A stretch of DNA of 64,000 bases from Elusimicrobia bacterium UBA5214 (GTDB lineage Bacteria; Elusimicrobiota; UBA5214): NCBI GenBank assembly GCA_002412545.1, contig DHVG01000006.1, positions 65,811 to 129,810 of the forward strand, in the 5' to 3' direction. The translations under genes were made by a program, and so were the position numbers. Under the pieces are notes generated by a model, which worked only from the letters and a program-made list of their open reading frames with translations, did not search any database and was not told where the DNA came from. This document shows, piece after piece, positions 1 to 7,595 of the stretch; position 1 is the first letter of the stretch, and each line of letters starts with the position of its first letter.

Positions 1-2
1 AT

Positions 3-1931
3 ATTAACCCCTTCGCGGTATATATTGCTCAGATGAATCTTCTTTTTCTTGTCCTTGATGATTACTTAGCGGTAAGAGAAAAAGACCCGCAATATCGCTT
101 AAAACACTTGCCGGTATATGCTACCGATTCACTTTCTGGAACAAGGAAATATACGAATGATGATTTGTTTACTGAATCGTCTGACGAAGCAGTAGAAAAA
201 GCACTTAAGTTGCGTGATGCTTTAGAAACATATTCTTGGATAGTAATGAATCCGCCCTATGTGCGTAATGAACGATTACCCGAAGGGAAACGGTCAATTT
301 ATCGTAAAACTTTTAGTGATGTTACTAAAGGTAATGCGGATATTTTCACCTATTTCTTGAGAAAAGCGATTGATTGGTTAAAAAATGACGGCAGATTAGG
401 AGTAATCGTTTCTTTGGGCTTATGTGATGCCGATGCGACCAAAGAATTGCGTTCATTTCTTAACCAGTTTACCATTGAACGAATTGTGCCTTTAGAATGG
501 GCAGATGTCTTTATCGCTAATGTTAACCCAATCCTGCTTTTCATTCGGAAGAAAAAACCGCGTGCTGACCAGAAAATAAAATTTGTCCCCGGTGTGCACA
601 AATTATCTGACCTGAAAAAGAATAATCTACCCGAATTTGAAATTCCTCAACAGGAGTGGATAGACCTTGCTCCGGACAAATCCTGGCGAGTAGAAGTTTT
701 ACCGGAAGATATACCGATATTGAAAAAATTGACAGGTCTAAACACTGTTAAAACTGAGAATAATATTTGCCAAAATATACTTGATGCAAGATATGGAATA
801 ACTTTAGGAGGACAAACCGAAGAACAGACAATTATTTCAGAAGATAAAACGATAATGGAAAATCCTTACCCGGTTGTAGATGGTAGAGAAATAAAAGCGT
901 GGTCAATAGAATGGCAGGGACGATACATTGACTACGGAACCAAATATATTAGAGACCCAAAAGATTTAGAATTTTTTACTCCGCCGAAGTTGCTTCTACA
1001 ACGGATTTCTTTAACTACACAAGCGGTTGTAGATGAGACAAATACAATGTTCAGGGATACAGTAATGAAGATAATTCCTTTGCTAAAGAATGATATTTTG
1101 ACGCCTTATGTCCTTTGTAGTATCATTAACAGTTTGCCAATAAGATATTACACATTTTTAATGTTGCGTAATGGAGTAATTCAAAAAGGATTTTCAAATT
1201 TTGTTCCTCGTGTGATTACTTCTTTCCCTGTCCCCGAACTTGTTTACAAAGATAAAAAAATTGCTCAAGAACTGGAGACATTATCTCGGAATGCACATAA
1301 AATTGCTAAGGACTTAGTCAATTGGGACACTGATGCAAAGAACAAATTAGCAACTTTACCTTCCAGCAAATTAATACCTTTTGCACAGACCGAAGACGCT
1401 GATTTTACTGCTTATTTTGACCCGATACTTGTTTCTGAAGCCGAAGTTCACCCCGTTAGAGAAAAGTCGCCGCAAGCGACTGAAGTCGTGCCTTCAGGCA
1501 CAGCGTTCTCTAACGGGGTAAAAAAAGGTGTTTTACAAGGTAGCACTCTCTCCAAAATCAGCGGAAAACCGAAAATTCTTCAATATCTACTTTACCGAGC
1601 AGAACTGGATGGATTAGAAGAACTGAATAAAACCAATTTAGAACAATTTCTCGTCCCGAGTGACAAAAATACTCTTATTGAAAGCATAAAAGTGCTTACT
1701 TTTTGGGCGGAAGAAAAAGAAAAAGTTATCCTATCACTGAAAAAAATTGAAACCGAAATAAACGATTTAATCCTTGACAGTTTTGAGACCCTAACCGCAA
1801 AAGAGAAAAGACATATTCTCAAACGCTGTAAACAATTTCCCTTATCCGAGGTCTTAGTTACACCAATACCCGGCAGTCCGGTCCGCAAAATCGGCATCAA
1901 AAAATACCTCCCCGGTGAGAGATATAAATGA
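3..1931 (+). CDS. Eco57I/type IIG-like adenine DNA methyltransferase, 5'-truncated by window edge
   Basis: The reading frame is open from the window edge, so the N-terminus, including the main S-adenosylmethionine site, lies outside. The first visible residues (INPFAVYIAQMNLL) match the run-up to the catalytic motif in Eco57I-type enzymes. The N6-adenine methylation motif NPPY is at 249-260, followed by VRNERLPEGKRSIY. The C-terminal half (from about 780) has the YGITLGG and PVVDGREIKAW type sequence seen in TaqI-like specificity domains. These proteins methylate adenine in a specific site, often as one-chain restriction-modification enzymes; any nuclease domain would lie outside the window. 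A palindromic element at 1451-1518 is read in frame and adds about 22 residues between the specificity region and the C-terminal helices. Family call is firm; whether the protein is active is unknown. Confidence 0.85.
   Translation: MNPFAVYIAQMNLLFLVLDDYLAVREKDPQYRLKHLPVYATDSLSGTRKYTNDDLFTESSDEAVEKALKLRDALETYSWIVMNPPYVRNERLPEGKRSIYRKTFSDVTKGNADIFTYFLRKAIDWLKNDGRLGVIVSLGLCDADATKELRSFLNQFTIERIVPLEWADVFIANVNPILLFIRKKKPRADQKIKFVPGVHKLSDLKKNNLPEFEIPQQEWIDLAPDKSWRVEVLPEDIPILKKLTGLNTVKTENNICQNILDARYGITLGGQTEEQTIISEDKTIMENPYPVVDGREIKAWSIEWQGRYIDYGTKYIRDPKDLEFFTPPKLLLQRISLTTQAVVDETNTMFRDTVMKIIPLLKNDILTPYVLCSIINSLPIRYYTFLMLRNGVIQKGFSNFVPRVITSFPVPELVYKDKKIAQELETLSRNAHKIAKDLVNWDTDAKNKLATLPSSKLIPFAQTEDADFTAYFDPILVSEAEVHPVREKSPQATEVVPSGTAFSNGVKKGVLQGSTLSKISGKPKILQYLLYRAELDGLEELNKTNLEQFLVPSDKNTLIESIKVLTFWAEEKEKVILSLKKIETEINDLILDSFETLTAKEKRHILKRCKQFPLSEVLVTPIPGSPVRKIGIKKYLPGERYK
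1451..1518. repeat. Three-way-junction palindromic element inside the methyltransferase gene
   Basis: The outer 13-bp arms CCCCGTTAGAGAA (1451-1463) and TTCTCTAACGGGG (1506-1518) are perfect inverted repeats. Between them lie two small hairpins: AGTCGC/GCGACT (1465-1470 with 1476-1481) and GTGCC-TTCA-GGCAC (1488-1501). The element is read in frame as low-complexity protein. The same CCCCGTTAGA head recurs at 2704, 39475 and 39605. Confidence 0.85.
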
Positions 1932-2010
1932 TAAATGCGATAATCTCATGACATTTTTGAAAATCTGATAACGAGGCAAATTTTTTAGTATTGAGGAAAG
2001 GAGGATAGAA

Positions 2011-2274
2011 ATGGGTGATGAGATTGATTTAAAATTATCATTTAAAGAAGTATTGGAAAAGGCCAATCAATTTACAGGGAATGACGATAGAAGGATAAAA
2101 TTCCTTTGCTGGTCATTGTATGCTGCTAACAAAGAGATTATCGAGTCGCAAAGACCTTTATTATGGGCTAACCGTGTACTTGCAGTTGCTACATGTGTAG
2201 TTGCAGGAGCCACAATACTTACAGCAGTAGCCACAATACTTACAGTGGTGTTTTCAAAGTTTTTTGGTTGCTAA
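2011..2274 (+). CDS. Small membrane-anchored protein of unknown function
   Basis: 87 residues, preceded by a strong ribosome binding site (GGAAAGGAGG just upstream of the ATG). The first 60 residues are polar and probably helical; residues 53-82 (VLAVATCVVAGATILTAVATILTVVF) form one C-terminal membrane helix, so it is probably a tail-anchored cytoplasmic-domain protein. It follows the methyltransferase by 79 bp on the same strand. I do not recognise a family. Good start signals and a clean transmembrane segment make it likely to be real. Confidence 0.6.
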   Translation: MGDEIDLKLSFKEVLEKANQFTGNDDRRIKFLCWSLYAANKEIIESQRPLLWANRVLAVATCVVAGATILTAVATILTVVFSKFFGC

Positions 2275-2322
2275 GTTTATGCGGAAAATTGGGACGGAGG
2301 TAATTTCCTCGAGAGAAAAGAC

Positions 2323-2348
2323 GTAAGCGGGACTTAAGTCCCGCTTAC
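2323..2348. repeat. 26-bp perfect palindrome, copy 1
   Basis: Half-site GTAAGCGGGACTT followed directly by its exact reverse complement. The same palindrome is at 2875-2900, each time embedded in a longer repeated context beginning AAAATTGGGA, with GAGGTAATTTCCTC before it. It has no run of T residues, so it is not an ordinary terminator. Confidence 0.9.
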
Positions 2349-2360
2349 CAAAAAAAAGAA

Positions 2361-2465
2361 AAAGGGGACGTTTTCATTTATTAGAGAACTTAGAAGTTAA
2401 TAAACTAAAAAAATTTGGTATTTGAACATTTCTGAGAAAAAGGGAACGCTTTCATTTATTTACTC
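2361..2465. repeat. Dispersed repeat family (GGGAACGCTTTC type), copies 1 and 2
   Basis: Copy 1 (2361-2434) runs from GGGGACGTTTTCATTTATT through ACTTAGAAGTTAATAAACT to ATTTGAACATTTCTG. A partial second copy (about 2436-2465) starts AAAAAGGGAACGCTTTCATT. Further copies are at 2911-2981, 4701-4772 and 4904-4975. No coding sequence is seen in the repeat itself. Confidence 0.8.
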
Positions 2466-2517
2466 AGATTTTATTAATTTTGAATAAAAATTTAAATCCC
2501 TAATAGGTGAAACAAAA

Positions 2518-2652
2518 ATGACAAATTTTATTGTTGACAATTTGTTCCTTATTTTAAGTTTTATTCTTACTATAGCTGCGGCTGTTACTTACGTTAGAGA
2601 TTATATGTCTGCGAAAAGAGAAGAAAAGCCTAAGGTATACTCGGGACGGTGA
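2518..2652 (+). CDS. Possible 44-residue membrane peptide
   Basis: ATG at 2518 opens a 44-codon frame encoding MTNFIVDNLFLILSFILTI, then AAAVTYVRDYMSAKREE and a short basic tail. Residues 5-27 make one good transmembrane helix with a positively charged C-terminal flank, the usual layout of a single-span small membrane protein. The ribosome binding site is weak (TAGGTGAAAC). It sits alone in a repeat-rich region, and its last codons may be a remnant of a longer gene. No family is recognised. Confidence 0.35.
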   Translation: MTNFIVDNLFLILSFILTIAAAVTYVRDYMSAKREEKPKVYSGR

Positions 2653-2703
2653 CAGTCTTTACATTTTTACATTTGACGAATTGTATTTTCGGGCAGATTT
2701 TTA

Positions 2704-2776
2704 CCCCGTTAGATAGTAGTAGTGCAGGTTTAAACCTGCACTACTCGGCAAGACCATTATCACCTACGCGGTGATA
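2704..2776. repeat. Composite palindromic element
   Basis: Begins with the CCCCGTTAGA head shared with the element at 1451. It contains a perfect 28-bp palindrome (2718-2745, half-site AGTAGTGCAGGTTT) and a hairpin TATCACC-TACGC-GGTGATA (2758-2776). Intergenic. Confidence 0.75.
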
Positions 2777-2874
2777 GAGGTTAGTGGAAAATTGGGACGG
2801 AGGTAATTTCCTCGAGAGAAAAGCGTAGACGGGTCTTAAGAAAATTGGGAGGTAATTTCCTCAAGAGAAAAGTC

Positions 2875-2981
2875 GTAAGCGGGACTTAAGTCCCGCTTAC
2901 CAAGGGAAAAAAGGGAACGCTTTGATTTATTGACAAACTTAGAAGTTAATAAACTAAAAAATTTGGCATTTGGACACTTCT
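2875..2981. repeat. 26-bp palindrome copy 2 plus dispersed repeat copy 3
   Basis: 2875-2900 is the same perfect palindrome as at 2323. It is followed at 2911-2981 by the GGGAACGCTTTGATTTATT...ACTTAGAAGTTAATAAACT repeat in the same order and orientation as around 2323-2434. The whole block of about 150 bp has therefore been duplicated within 600 bp. Confidence 0.85.
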
Positions 2982-3173
2982 GCCGTGGCGGAAATTCGTC
3001 TTTTGTAGGGGACACTACTTTCCTGAGTTCGCCGAAGGGTGGTGACAATTAAAGAAGGAAGGGGTCAGATTTTCCCTGAAGTTTGTCAAGTTCTTTGGGT
3101 TTTTATTTGAGTCGGAGAATTTTATGTTTCAATTGGCTGAAAGAAGTTTACATTGGTTAGAGAAAAATAGTTA

Positions 3174-3202
3174 TTGACAATTTATACACTATCGTATAGA
3201 AT
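3174..3202 (+). promoter_or_regulatory. Sigma-70-type promoter of the DUF4143 ATPase
   Basis: TTGACA (3174-3179), 17-bp spacer, TAGAAT (3197-3202). The ATG at 3209 lies six bases after the -10 box, so transcription should begin at or next to the start codon and the message would be leaderless. Confidence 0.75.
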
Positions 3203-3208
3203 GTCATT

Positions 3209-4483
3209 ATGAATCTAAAACGAATTATCTATGATGCTATCATAAATGACCTTACCCGCAGAGATGTCGGGATAATTATAGGTCCCAGACAGGTTGGTAA
3301 GACCACGCTCCTAAAAGAGATAGCAAGATATTGTGGGAAAAGCAATATCAAATACCGGTATTTTGACTTAGAAATGCCTGTTGATGCAAATTATTTCGCC
3401 AGGGATTTTCAATATGTTTTGGCTGATATAAGCAAAGGGAAACAGATTGTTCTAATAGATGAATTTCATTATCTACCTAATGCTACAAAATTATTTAAAA
3501 CAATTTATGATGGATATAAAAATATAAAAATTTATGCTTCCGGGTCTTCTGCTATTGAGATGCATAGACATCTGAAAGAAAGCTTAGCCGGTCGCAGGCG
3601 TCTTTACCGGTTATTCCCTTTATCATTTTCTGAATGGCTGCCAAGCAAATCTTCATCTATTAAATTACCAATCAATATTCGTTCTAAAGTCAAACCGAAT
3701 ACACATCTCAGGTTGAGAGAATATCTTGAAGAGTTTGTTGTTTTTGGTGGGATGCCCGGGCTTGTTCATGAAAAAGGAATTGAGTCTAAAAAACGGCTTC
3801 TTCTTGATTTGGTAGCAACATATATCCAGAAAGATATTAAAGCGCTTTTAAGAGAAGAGGACATCCTTTCTTTTAACCGTTTGATTTCTTTGCTGGCAGG
3901 GCAAGAAGGAAATCTTTTGAGCGAAAACAGTGTTTCGCAGGTTCTTAATTATTCATTGCGGCAGGTAAGAAAGGATATCGCTATCCTAAATCAAATGTTT
4001 CTACTGGAAATATTGAAGCCATATTTCACAAATCGTGGCAGGGAATTAAAACAGACAAATAAAATATATTATTTTGATAGTGGAATTCATAACGCTATTC
4101 TGCGTGATTTTAGAGGGCTGAATTATAGACCTGATAAAGGTGTGCTTTTAGAGTCCTTCGTTTTACATGAGATGCAGAAAAATTTAGGAGTTTCTCAGGA
4201 AATTTATTACTGGCGGACACGGGAAAAAGACGAAGTCGATTTTATTCTTGTTCAGGACAGGATACCAATTGCGATTGAAGTTAAATCAAAAATATCAAGT
4301 ATAGAAATACCTGCTGGAATAAAACAATTTCTGAACAAATATCCGGAATGCAGTATGGCGATAGTTTTAAATGATAATTTGTCAGAGGAAATAATTTATA
4401 AAGATAGACGAATAATATTTGCACCCCACTATTATGCATCACTCATTCCATTCTTATATGAAGAAAAAGAAACTGGAAATTAA
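3209..4483 (+). CDS. AAA-family ATPase with DUF4143 domain (COG1373 type)
   Basis: 424 residues. Walker A GPRQVGKTT is at residues 25-33 and Walker B VLIDEF at 81-86, followed by an arginine-rich sensor region (HRHLKESLAGRRRLYRLF) typical of this family. The C-terminal DUF4143 part contains a PD-(D/E)XK-like core: DEVDFILVQDRIPIAIEVKSK has the D, E and K of a nuclease-type fold. The biological role of the family is not well established; members are common in mobile or variable regions of bacteria and archaea. It is a single gene with its own promoter, surrounded by repeats, which fits accessory DNA. The family call is firm; any defence or regulatory role would be a guess. Confidence 0.85.
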   Translation: MNLKRIIYDAIINDLTRRDVGIIIGPRQVGKTTLLKEIARYCGKSNIKYRYFDLEMPVDANYFARDFQYVLADISKGKQIVLIDEFHYLPNATKLFKTIYDGYKNIKIYASGSSAIEMHRHLKESLAGRRRLYRLFPLSFSEWLPSKSSSIKLPINIRSKVKPNTHLRLREYLEEFVVFGGMPGLVHEKGIESKKRLLLDLVATYIQKDIKALLREEDILSFNRLISLLAGQEGNLLSENSVSQVLNYSLRQVRKDIAILNQMFLLEILKPYFTNRGRELKQTNKIYYFDSGIHNAILRDFRGLNYRPDKGVLLESFVLHEMQKNLGVSQEIYYWRTREKDEVDFILVQDRIPIAIEVKSKISSIEIPAGIKQFLNKYPECSMAIVLNDNLSEEIIYKDRRIIFAPHYYASLIPFLYEEKETGN

Positions 4484-4634
4484 GAGTAAAAATCATTATT
4501 GATAATCAAAAGAACGAAAGAACGGGGACGATTCCGATATTTTTGAAACTTTATCGGTAAGGTATTGGATTTAAAATTTTGAAATTTATCCGAAAGTACT
4601 GATGGTAGAATTCTTTGGGAGAGGAGGATTTATC

Positions 4635-4739
4635 ATGAAAAACTTAAAAAAGATACCAAAATTTAAAAATGAAAGTGAAGAGTTTGAATTCTGGCGAAAA
4701 AAGGGAACGCTTCCAGTTATTAGAAAACTTAGAAGTTAA
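4635..4739 (+). pseudogene. Truncated CopG/BrnA-type antitoxin with repeat-derived C-terminus
   Basis: ATG at 4635 has a good ribosome binding site (GAGAGGAGG). The first 20 residues (MKNLKKIPKFKNESEEFEF, then W) match the N-terminal signature of CopG-family antitoxins (usually ...KFKSEEEEREFW). After FW the frame runs straight into dispersed repeat copy 4 (from 4701) and reads RKKGTLPVIRKLRS before a stop, 34 residues in all, whereas the family is usually 70-90. The DNA-binding ribbon-helix-helix would be missing. No BrnT-like toxin is seen upstream. The simplest reading is an antitoxin gene cut off by a repeat insertion or deletion. Confidence 0.55.
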
Positions 4740-4975
4740 TTAACTGAAATATTTGTCATTTGGATGCTTCTGCAATTCAATGGTTTTTTTGTGAGCGAGT
4801 AAAACTTTGTGCTAAAGCGCGGAAAAAATTATTGACAGAAAAAAATTGAATCTGTTGTAATGGATAATAAAGTAGCCAATTGGGTTAAAAAGTAGCCATT
4901 ATTAAAAACGGGACGTTTTCATTTATCAGGAAATTTAGAAGTTAATAGGCGAATTTCTTGATATTTGAATATTTT
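4701..4975. repeat. Dispersed repeat family (GGGAACGCTTTC type), copies 4 and 5
   Basis: Copy 4 is 4701-4772 (GGGAACGCTTCCAG, ACTTAGAAGTTAATTAACT, ATTTGGATGCTTCTG). Copy 5 is 4904-4975 (GGGACGTTTTCATTTATC, TTTAGAAGTTAATAGGC, ATTTGAATATTTTGGG). Both have the same orientation as copies 1-3. Apart from the antitoxin remnant and one promoter, nothing else is recognised between 4484 and 5065. Confidence 0.75.
4832..4861 (+). promoter_or_regulatory. Probable promoter upstream of the NAD operon
   Basis: TTGACA (4832-4837), 18-bp spacer, TGTAAT (4856-4861). It would give a leader of about 200 nt before nadA that includes dispersed repeat copy 5. The match is good, but no other evidence ties it to nadA. 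Confidence 0.5.
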
Positions 4976-5065
4976 GGGAATTTCTTGGTTTTTTTGAGTA
5001 GGTCAAACCTTGCTTTAAATGTAAAAGAATTCTGGGAAAAAAAATAGAGGAGGTCTGTACGTAAA

Positions 5066-5971
5066 ATGAACCAGAAAATTTTTGAAGAAATACAGCAATT
5101 AAAAAAAGAGAAAAAAGCAGTGATCTTGGCACATAATTACCAGATTGATGAAGTGCAACAAATTGCCGATATTACCGGTGATTCGTTAGAACTTTCCCGT
5201 GCAGCGAGTAAAACTGATGCGGAAGTAATCATTTTTGCCGGTGTGCATTTTATGGCGGAAAATGCAGCGATTCTTAATCCGGATAAAGTGGTTTTATTAC
5301 CTGACCTTGAAGCTGGTTGTCCTCTGGCGGATATGATTACTGCAGAAAAATTGCGGGAAATGAAAAAAGAATATCCCCAGGCAGCAGTGGTCTGTTATGT
5401 TAATTCTTCCGCCGAAGTGAAAGCCGAAGCGACAATTTGTTGTACTTCTTCCAATGCCGTAAAAGTAGTTAATTCTCTACCGGAAAGACAGATAATTTTT
5501 GCTCCGGATAAGAATTTAGGACATTATGTTTCTTCGTTTACCGATAAAGAAATTATTCTCTGGAAAGGTTTTTGTCCAATCCATGCACGCTTGACTCGGG
5601 AAGAAGTGGTTATGGCAATGAATGAACATCCGCAGGCAGTATTCGTTGCTCATCCGGAATGTGTCCCTGAGGTTTTGGCTTTAGCGGACTATGTCTGTTC
5701 TACCAGTGGTATGTTCAAATATGCACGGGAAACGGCAGTAAAAGAAATAATTATCGGTACGGAAAGTGGTATGCTCTGGCGTCTACGGAAAGAAAATCCG
5801 GAGAAAAGATTTTTTGTTGCTTCCACAAAAATGGTCTGCCCGAATATGAAAAAGATTAATTTGGAAAAAATACGGGATAGTTTGGAAGAAATGAAATATC
5901 AAATTATTGTTCCTGAGGAAATACGCAAACCTGCCTATGAAGCGGTAAGAAAGATGTTAGAAATAAAATGA
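5066..5971 (+). CDS. nadA: Quinolinate synthase NadA
   Basis: Condenses iminoaspartate with dihydroxyacetone phosphate to quinolinate, the second step of de novo NAD synthesis, using an oxygen-sensitive [4Fe-4S] cluster. 301 residues, the usual length of the short three-cysteine form. The three cluster cysteines are visible at 85 (EAGCPLADM), 170 (WKGFCPIH) and 258 (KMVCPNMKK). The substrate-binding AHPEC motif is near residue 195. A ribosome binding site (GAGGAGG) precedes the ATG. The stop codon overlaps the start of nadX by 4 bp (ATGA), so the two are translationally coupled and supply consecutive steps. Identification is secure. Confidence 0.97.
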   Translation: MNQKIFEEIQQLKKEKKAVILAHNYQIDEVQQIADITGDSLELSRAASKTDAEVIIFAGVHFMAENAAILNPDKVVLLPDLEAGCPLADMITAEKLREMKKEYPQAAVVCYVNSSAEVKAEATICCTSSNAVKVVNSLPERQIIFAPDKNLGHYVSSFTDKEIILWKGFCPIHARLTREEVVMAMNEHPQAVFVAHPECVPEVLALADYVCSTSGMFKYARETAVKEIIIGTESGMLWRLRKENPEKRFFVASTKMVCPNMKKINLEKIRDSLEEMKYQIIVPEEIRKPAYEAVRKMLEIK

Positions 5972-6825
5972 AAACTATACATTTTGGAATAATTGGTTGT
6001 GGTGCGATTGGTAGCGAGATTGCTAAAGCGATTGACCGGGGAATTATTTCCGGGGAATTAGTTGCTATTTGTGATTTAGATGAAGAGAGGGCAAAAAATT
6101 TAGTTTCTAAACTGACCTTGCTTCGCCGAAGCGCTACGCAAAGGCAAGAAGCAAAACCTAAAATTGTCAATTTGGACAACTTGATGAAAATGGTTGATTT
6201 TGTGATTGAATCGGCACATCCGGATGCAGTAAAAGAAATTTGGAATGAGGTTTTGAAAGTGACAAGAAAAGGGAAGAAAAGAAGTGTTTTAATTATGAGT
6301 ATCGGTGGATTACTATGTAATCCAGAAATTATTCTGCAAGCGAGAGAAAAGAAAATAAATCTATATTTACCCTCGGGAGCAGTTGCCGGTATTGACGCTT
6401 TGAAAGCCGGGGGAATGGGTGGAATTTCTTCAGTTACTTTGGTTACTTCTAAACCCCCAGCAGGATTGAAAGATGCACCCTATTTGAAAAATAGTAAAAT
6501 TGATATATCCAAATTTAGGAAAAAAACATTAATTTTTGAAGGTAATACGCTGGAAGCAATTAAAGGTTTCCCAGCAAATATCAATGTTGCGGGAGTCCTT
6601 TCTTTAGCCGGAATTGGGGCGAAAAAAACGAAAGTAAAAATTTTTGCTGACCCGAATTTGAAAAGGAATGTTCACGAAATAATTATTGAAGGTGATTTCG
6701 GTAAGATTACTACAAGGACGGAAAATTTACCTTCAGCGGTTAATCCGAAAACCAGTCAATTAGCGATTCTTTCGGCAATCGCTACATTGAAACAAGTTAG
6801 CGATTCGGTAAAGATAGGAATATAG
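5968..6825 (+). CDS. nadX: L-aspartate dehydrogenase NadX
   Basis: Oxidises L-aspartate to iminoaspartate with NAD(P)+, the substrate for NadA, in place of the FAD/O2-dependent NadB; this suits an anaerobe. 285 residues. The N-terminal Rossmann motif GIIGCGAIG is at residues 7-15. The catalytic region SGAVAGIDALKAGGMGG and the C-terminal domain (VNPKTSQLAILSAIA) are as in the DUF108 family. A stretch at about residues 50-62 (TLLRRSATQRQEA) has no counterpart in the fold I recall. It is encoded by a palindromic element at 6117-6150 inserted in frame in a surface region between strands of the nucleotide-binding domain. The family call is secure; the effect of the insertion is unknown. Confidence 0.93.
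   Translation: MKTIHFGIIGCGAIGSEIAKAIDRGIISGELVAICDLDEERAKNLVSKLTLLRRSATQRQEAKPKIVNLDNLMKMVDFVIESAHPDAVKEIWNEVLKVTRKGKKRSVLIMSIGGLLCNPEIILQAREKKINLYLPSGAVAGIDALKAGGMGGISSVTLVTSKPPAGLKDAPYLKNSKIDISKFRKKTLIFEGNTLEAIKGFPANINVAGVLSLAGIGAKKTKVKIFADPNLKRNVHEIIIEGDFGKITTRTENLPSAVNPKTSQLAILSAIATLKQVSDSVKIGI
6117..6150. repeat. In-frame palindromic insertion in nadX
   Basis: The core GCTTCGCCGAAGC is palindromic, and the flanks TTGC...GCAA and CCTTG...CAAGG pair around it. It is read as TLLRRSATQRQ, out of character with the surrounding enzyme. Confidence 0.7.
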
Positions 6826-6847
6826 CGAAGGGGGAGAAAAAAAAGAA

Positions 6848-7540
6848 ATGGTAAAACAAGCATTTCTGGGAGCATCGGAATTCCAAAGAATCCGATGCGG
6901 TAAGGAAAGGTTCGGAGAGGAAAAACGGTTTTCCTCTCTGAGGGGTGACAGCGGACAGATGCGACGAAGAGGAGCATCTGGTAGCGCCAAAGGGACGAGA
7001 GCCCCTATGGACAAGATTGCCAAACGAAGTGAGGCATATCTTGTGATTGATATGTTAAACGATTTTATTTTATCCGGTGCTCCTTTGGAAGTGCCGAAGG
7101 CGAGAGAAATTATTCCGAAACTGAAAGAAAAAATTGTGGAAATGAGGAACAAAAAAATTCCCATTATCTATATCTGTGATAATCATCGGAAAAATGACCC
7201 GGAATTCAAAATCTGGCCTGCACATTGTGTGAAAGGGACAAAAGGGGCGGAAATAGTTGAAGAATTAAAACCAGAAAAGGATGATTATGTGGTGACTAAA
7301 ACCACCTATTCCGGTTTTTTTAAGACGAAATTAGAGTATTTATTGAAAAGGTTAAAAGTGAAAAAGTTAATGGTTAGTGGTATTCTCACGAACATTTGTG
7401 TGCTTTATACGGTCTCGGATGCAGTCCTGCGTGGTTATGAAGTAGAAGTAGTTAAAGATTGTGTAACTTCTTTAACTGAAGAAGAACATAATTTTGCGCT
7501 CCAGCAAATGGAGAAAGTCCTCAAAACAAAAATAATCTAA
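6848..7540 (+). CDS. Isochorismatase-family amidase, probably nicotinamidase
   Basis: Converts nicotinamide to nicotinate, if the call is right, feeding the next gene (nicotinate phosphoribosyltransferase). The conserved fold starts at VIDMLNDF (catalytic Asp) and continues with the WPAHCVKGT metal-site region, VVTKTTYSGFF (catalytic Lys) and GILTNICVLYT (catalytic Cys). Its own conserved length of about 175 residues fits the family. The first 53 residues are unlike any enzyme and are encoded by three tandem hairpins (6871-6985). Translation may really begin at ATG 7007 (MDKIAKRSEAY), although the better ribosome binding site (AAGGGGGAG) is before 6848. Related hydrolases of the same fold act on other substrates; the NAD gene context supports nicotinamidase. 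Confidence 0.8.
   Translation: MVKQAFLGASEFQRIRCGKERFGEEKRFSSLRGDSGQMRRRGASGSAKGTRAPMDKIAKRSEAYLVIDMLNDFILSGAPLEVPKAREIIPKLKEKIVEMRNKKIPIIYICDNHRKNDPEFKIWPAHCVKGTKGAEIVEELKPEKDDYVVTKTTYSGFFKTKLEYLLKRLKVKKLMVSGILTNICVLYTVSDAVLRGYEVEVVKDCVTSLTEEEHNFALQQMEKVLKTKII
6871..6985. repeat. Three tandem hairpins at the amidase 5' end
   Basis: GCATCGGAATTC-CAAA-GAATCCGATGC, then GAGAGGAAAA-CG-GTTTTCCTCTC, then CAGATGC...GCATCTG. Together they span the N-terminal extension of the amidase. They either lie in its 5' untranslated region or are translated as an odd arginine-rich tail. Confidence 0.75.
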
Positions 7541-7544
7541 AATC

Positions 7545-7573
7545 TTGTGTTAGCAATTCTTTTGTGTTAGAAT
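7545..7573 (+). promoter_or_regulatory. Promoter before the nicotinate phosphoribosyltransferase
   Basis: TTGTGT (7545-7550), 17-bp spacer, TAGAAT (7568-7573), followed by AAAAAGGAGG before the GTG start at 7596. Confidence 0.6.
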
Positions 7574-7595
7574 ATTCTCTAAAAAGGAGGTTTAG

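Noticed and set aside
2323..2981. CRISPR array
   Set aside because: The repeats are long, imperfect and irregularly spaced, with no spacers of uniform length and no cas genes nearby.
3121..3178. 17-codon frame starting at 3124
   Set aside because: No ribosome binding site, too short, and it overlaps the promoter of the ATPase gene.
4860..4895. 11-codon frame next to the -10 box before nadA
   Set aside because: No ribosome binding site and no conserved features; overlaps the promoter.
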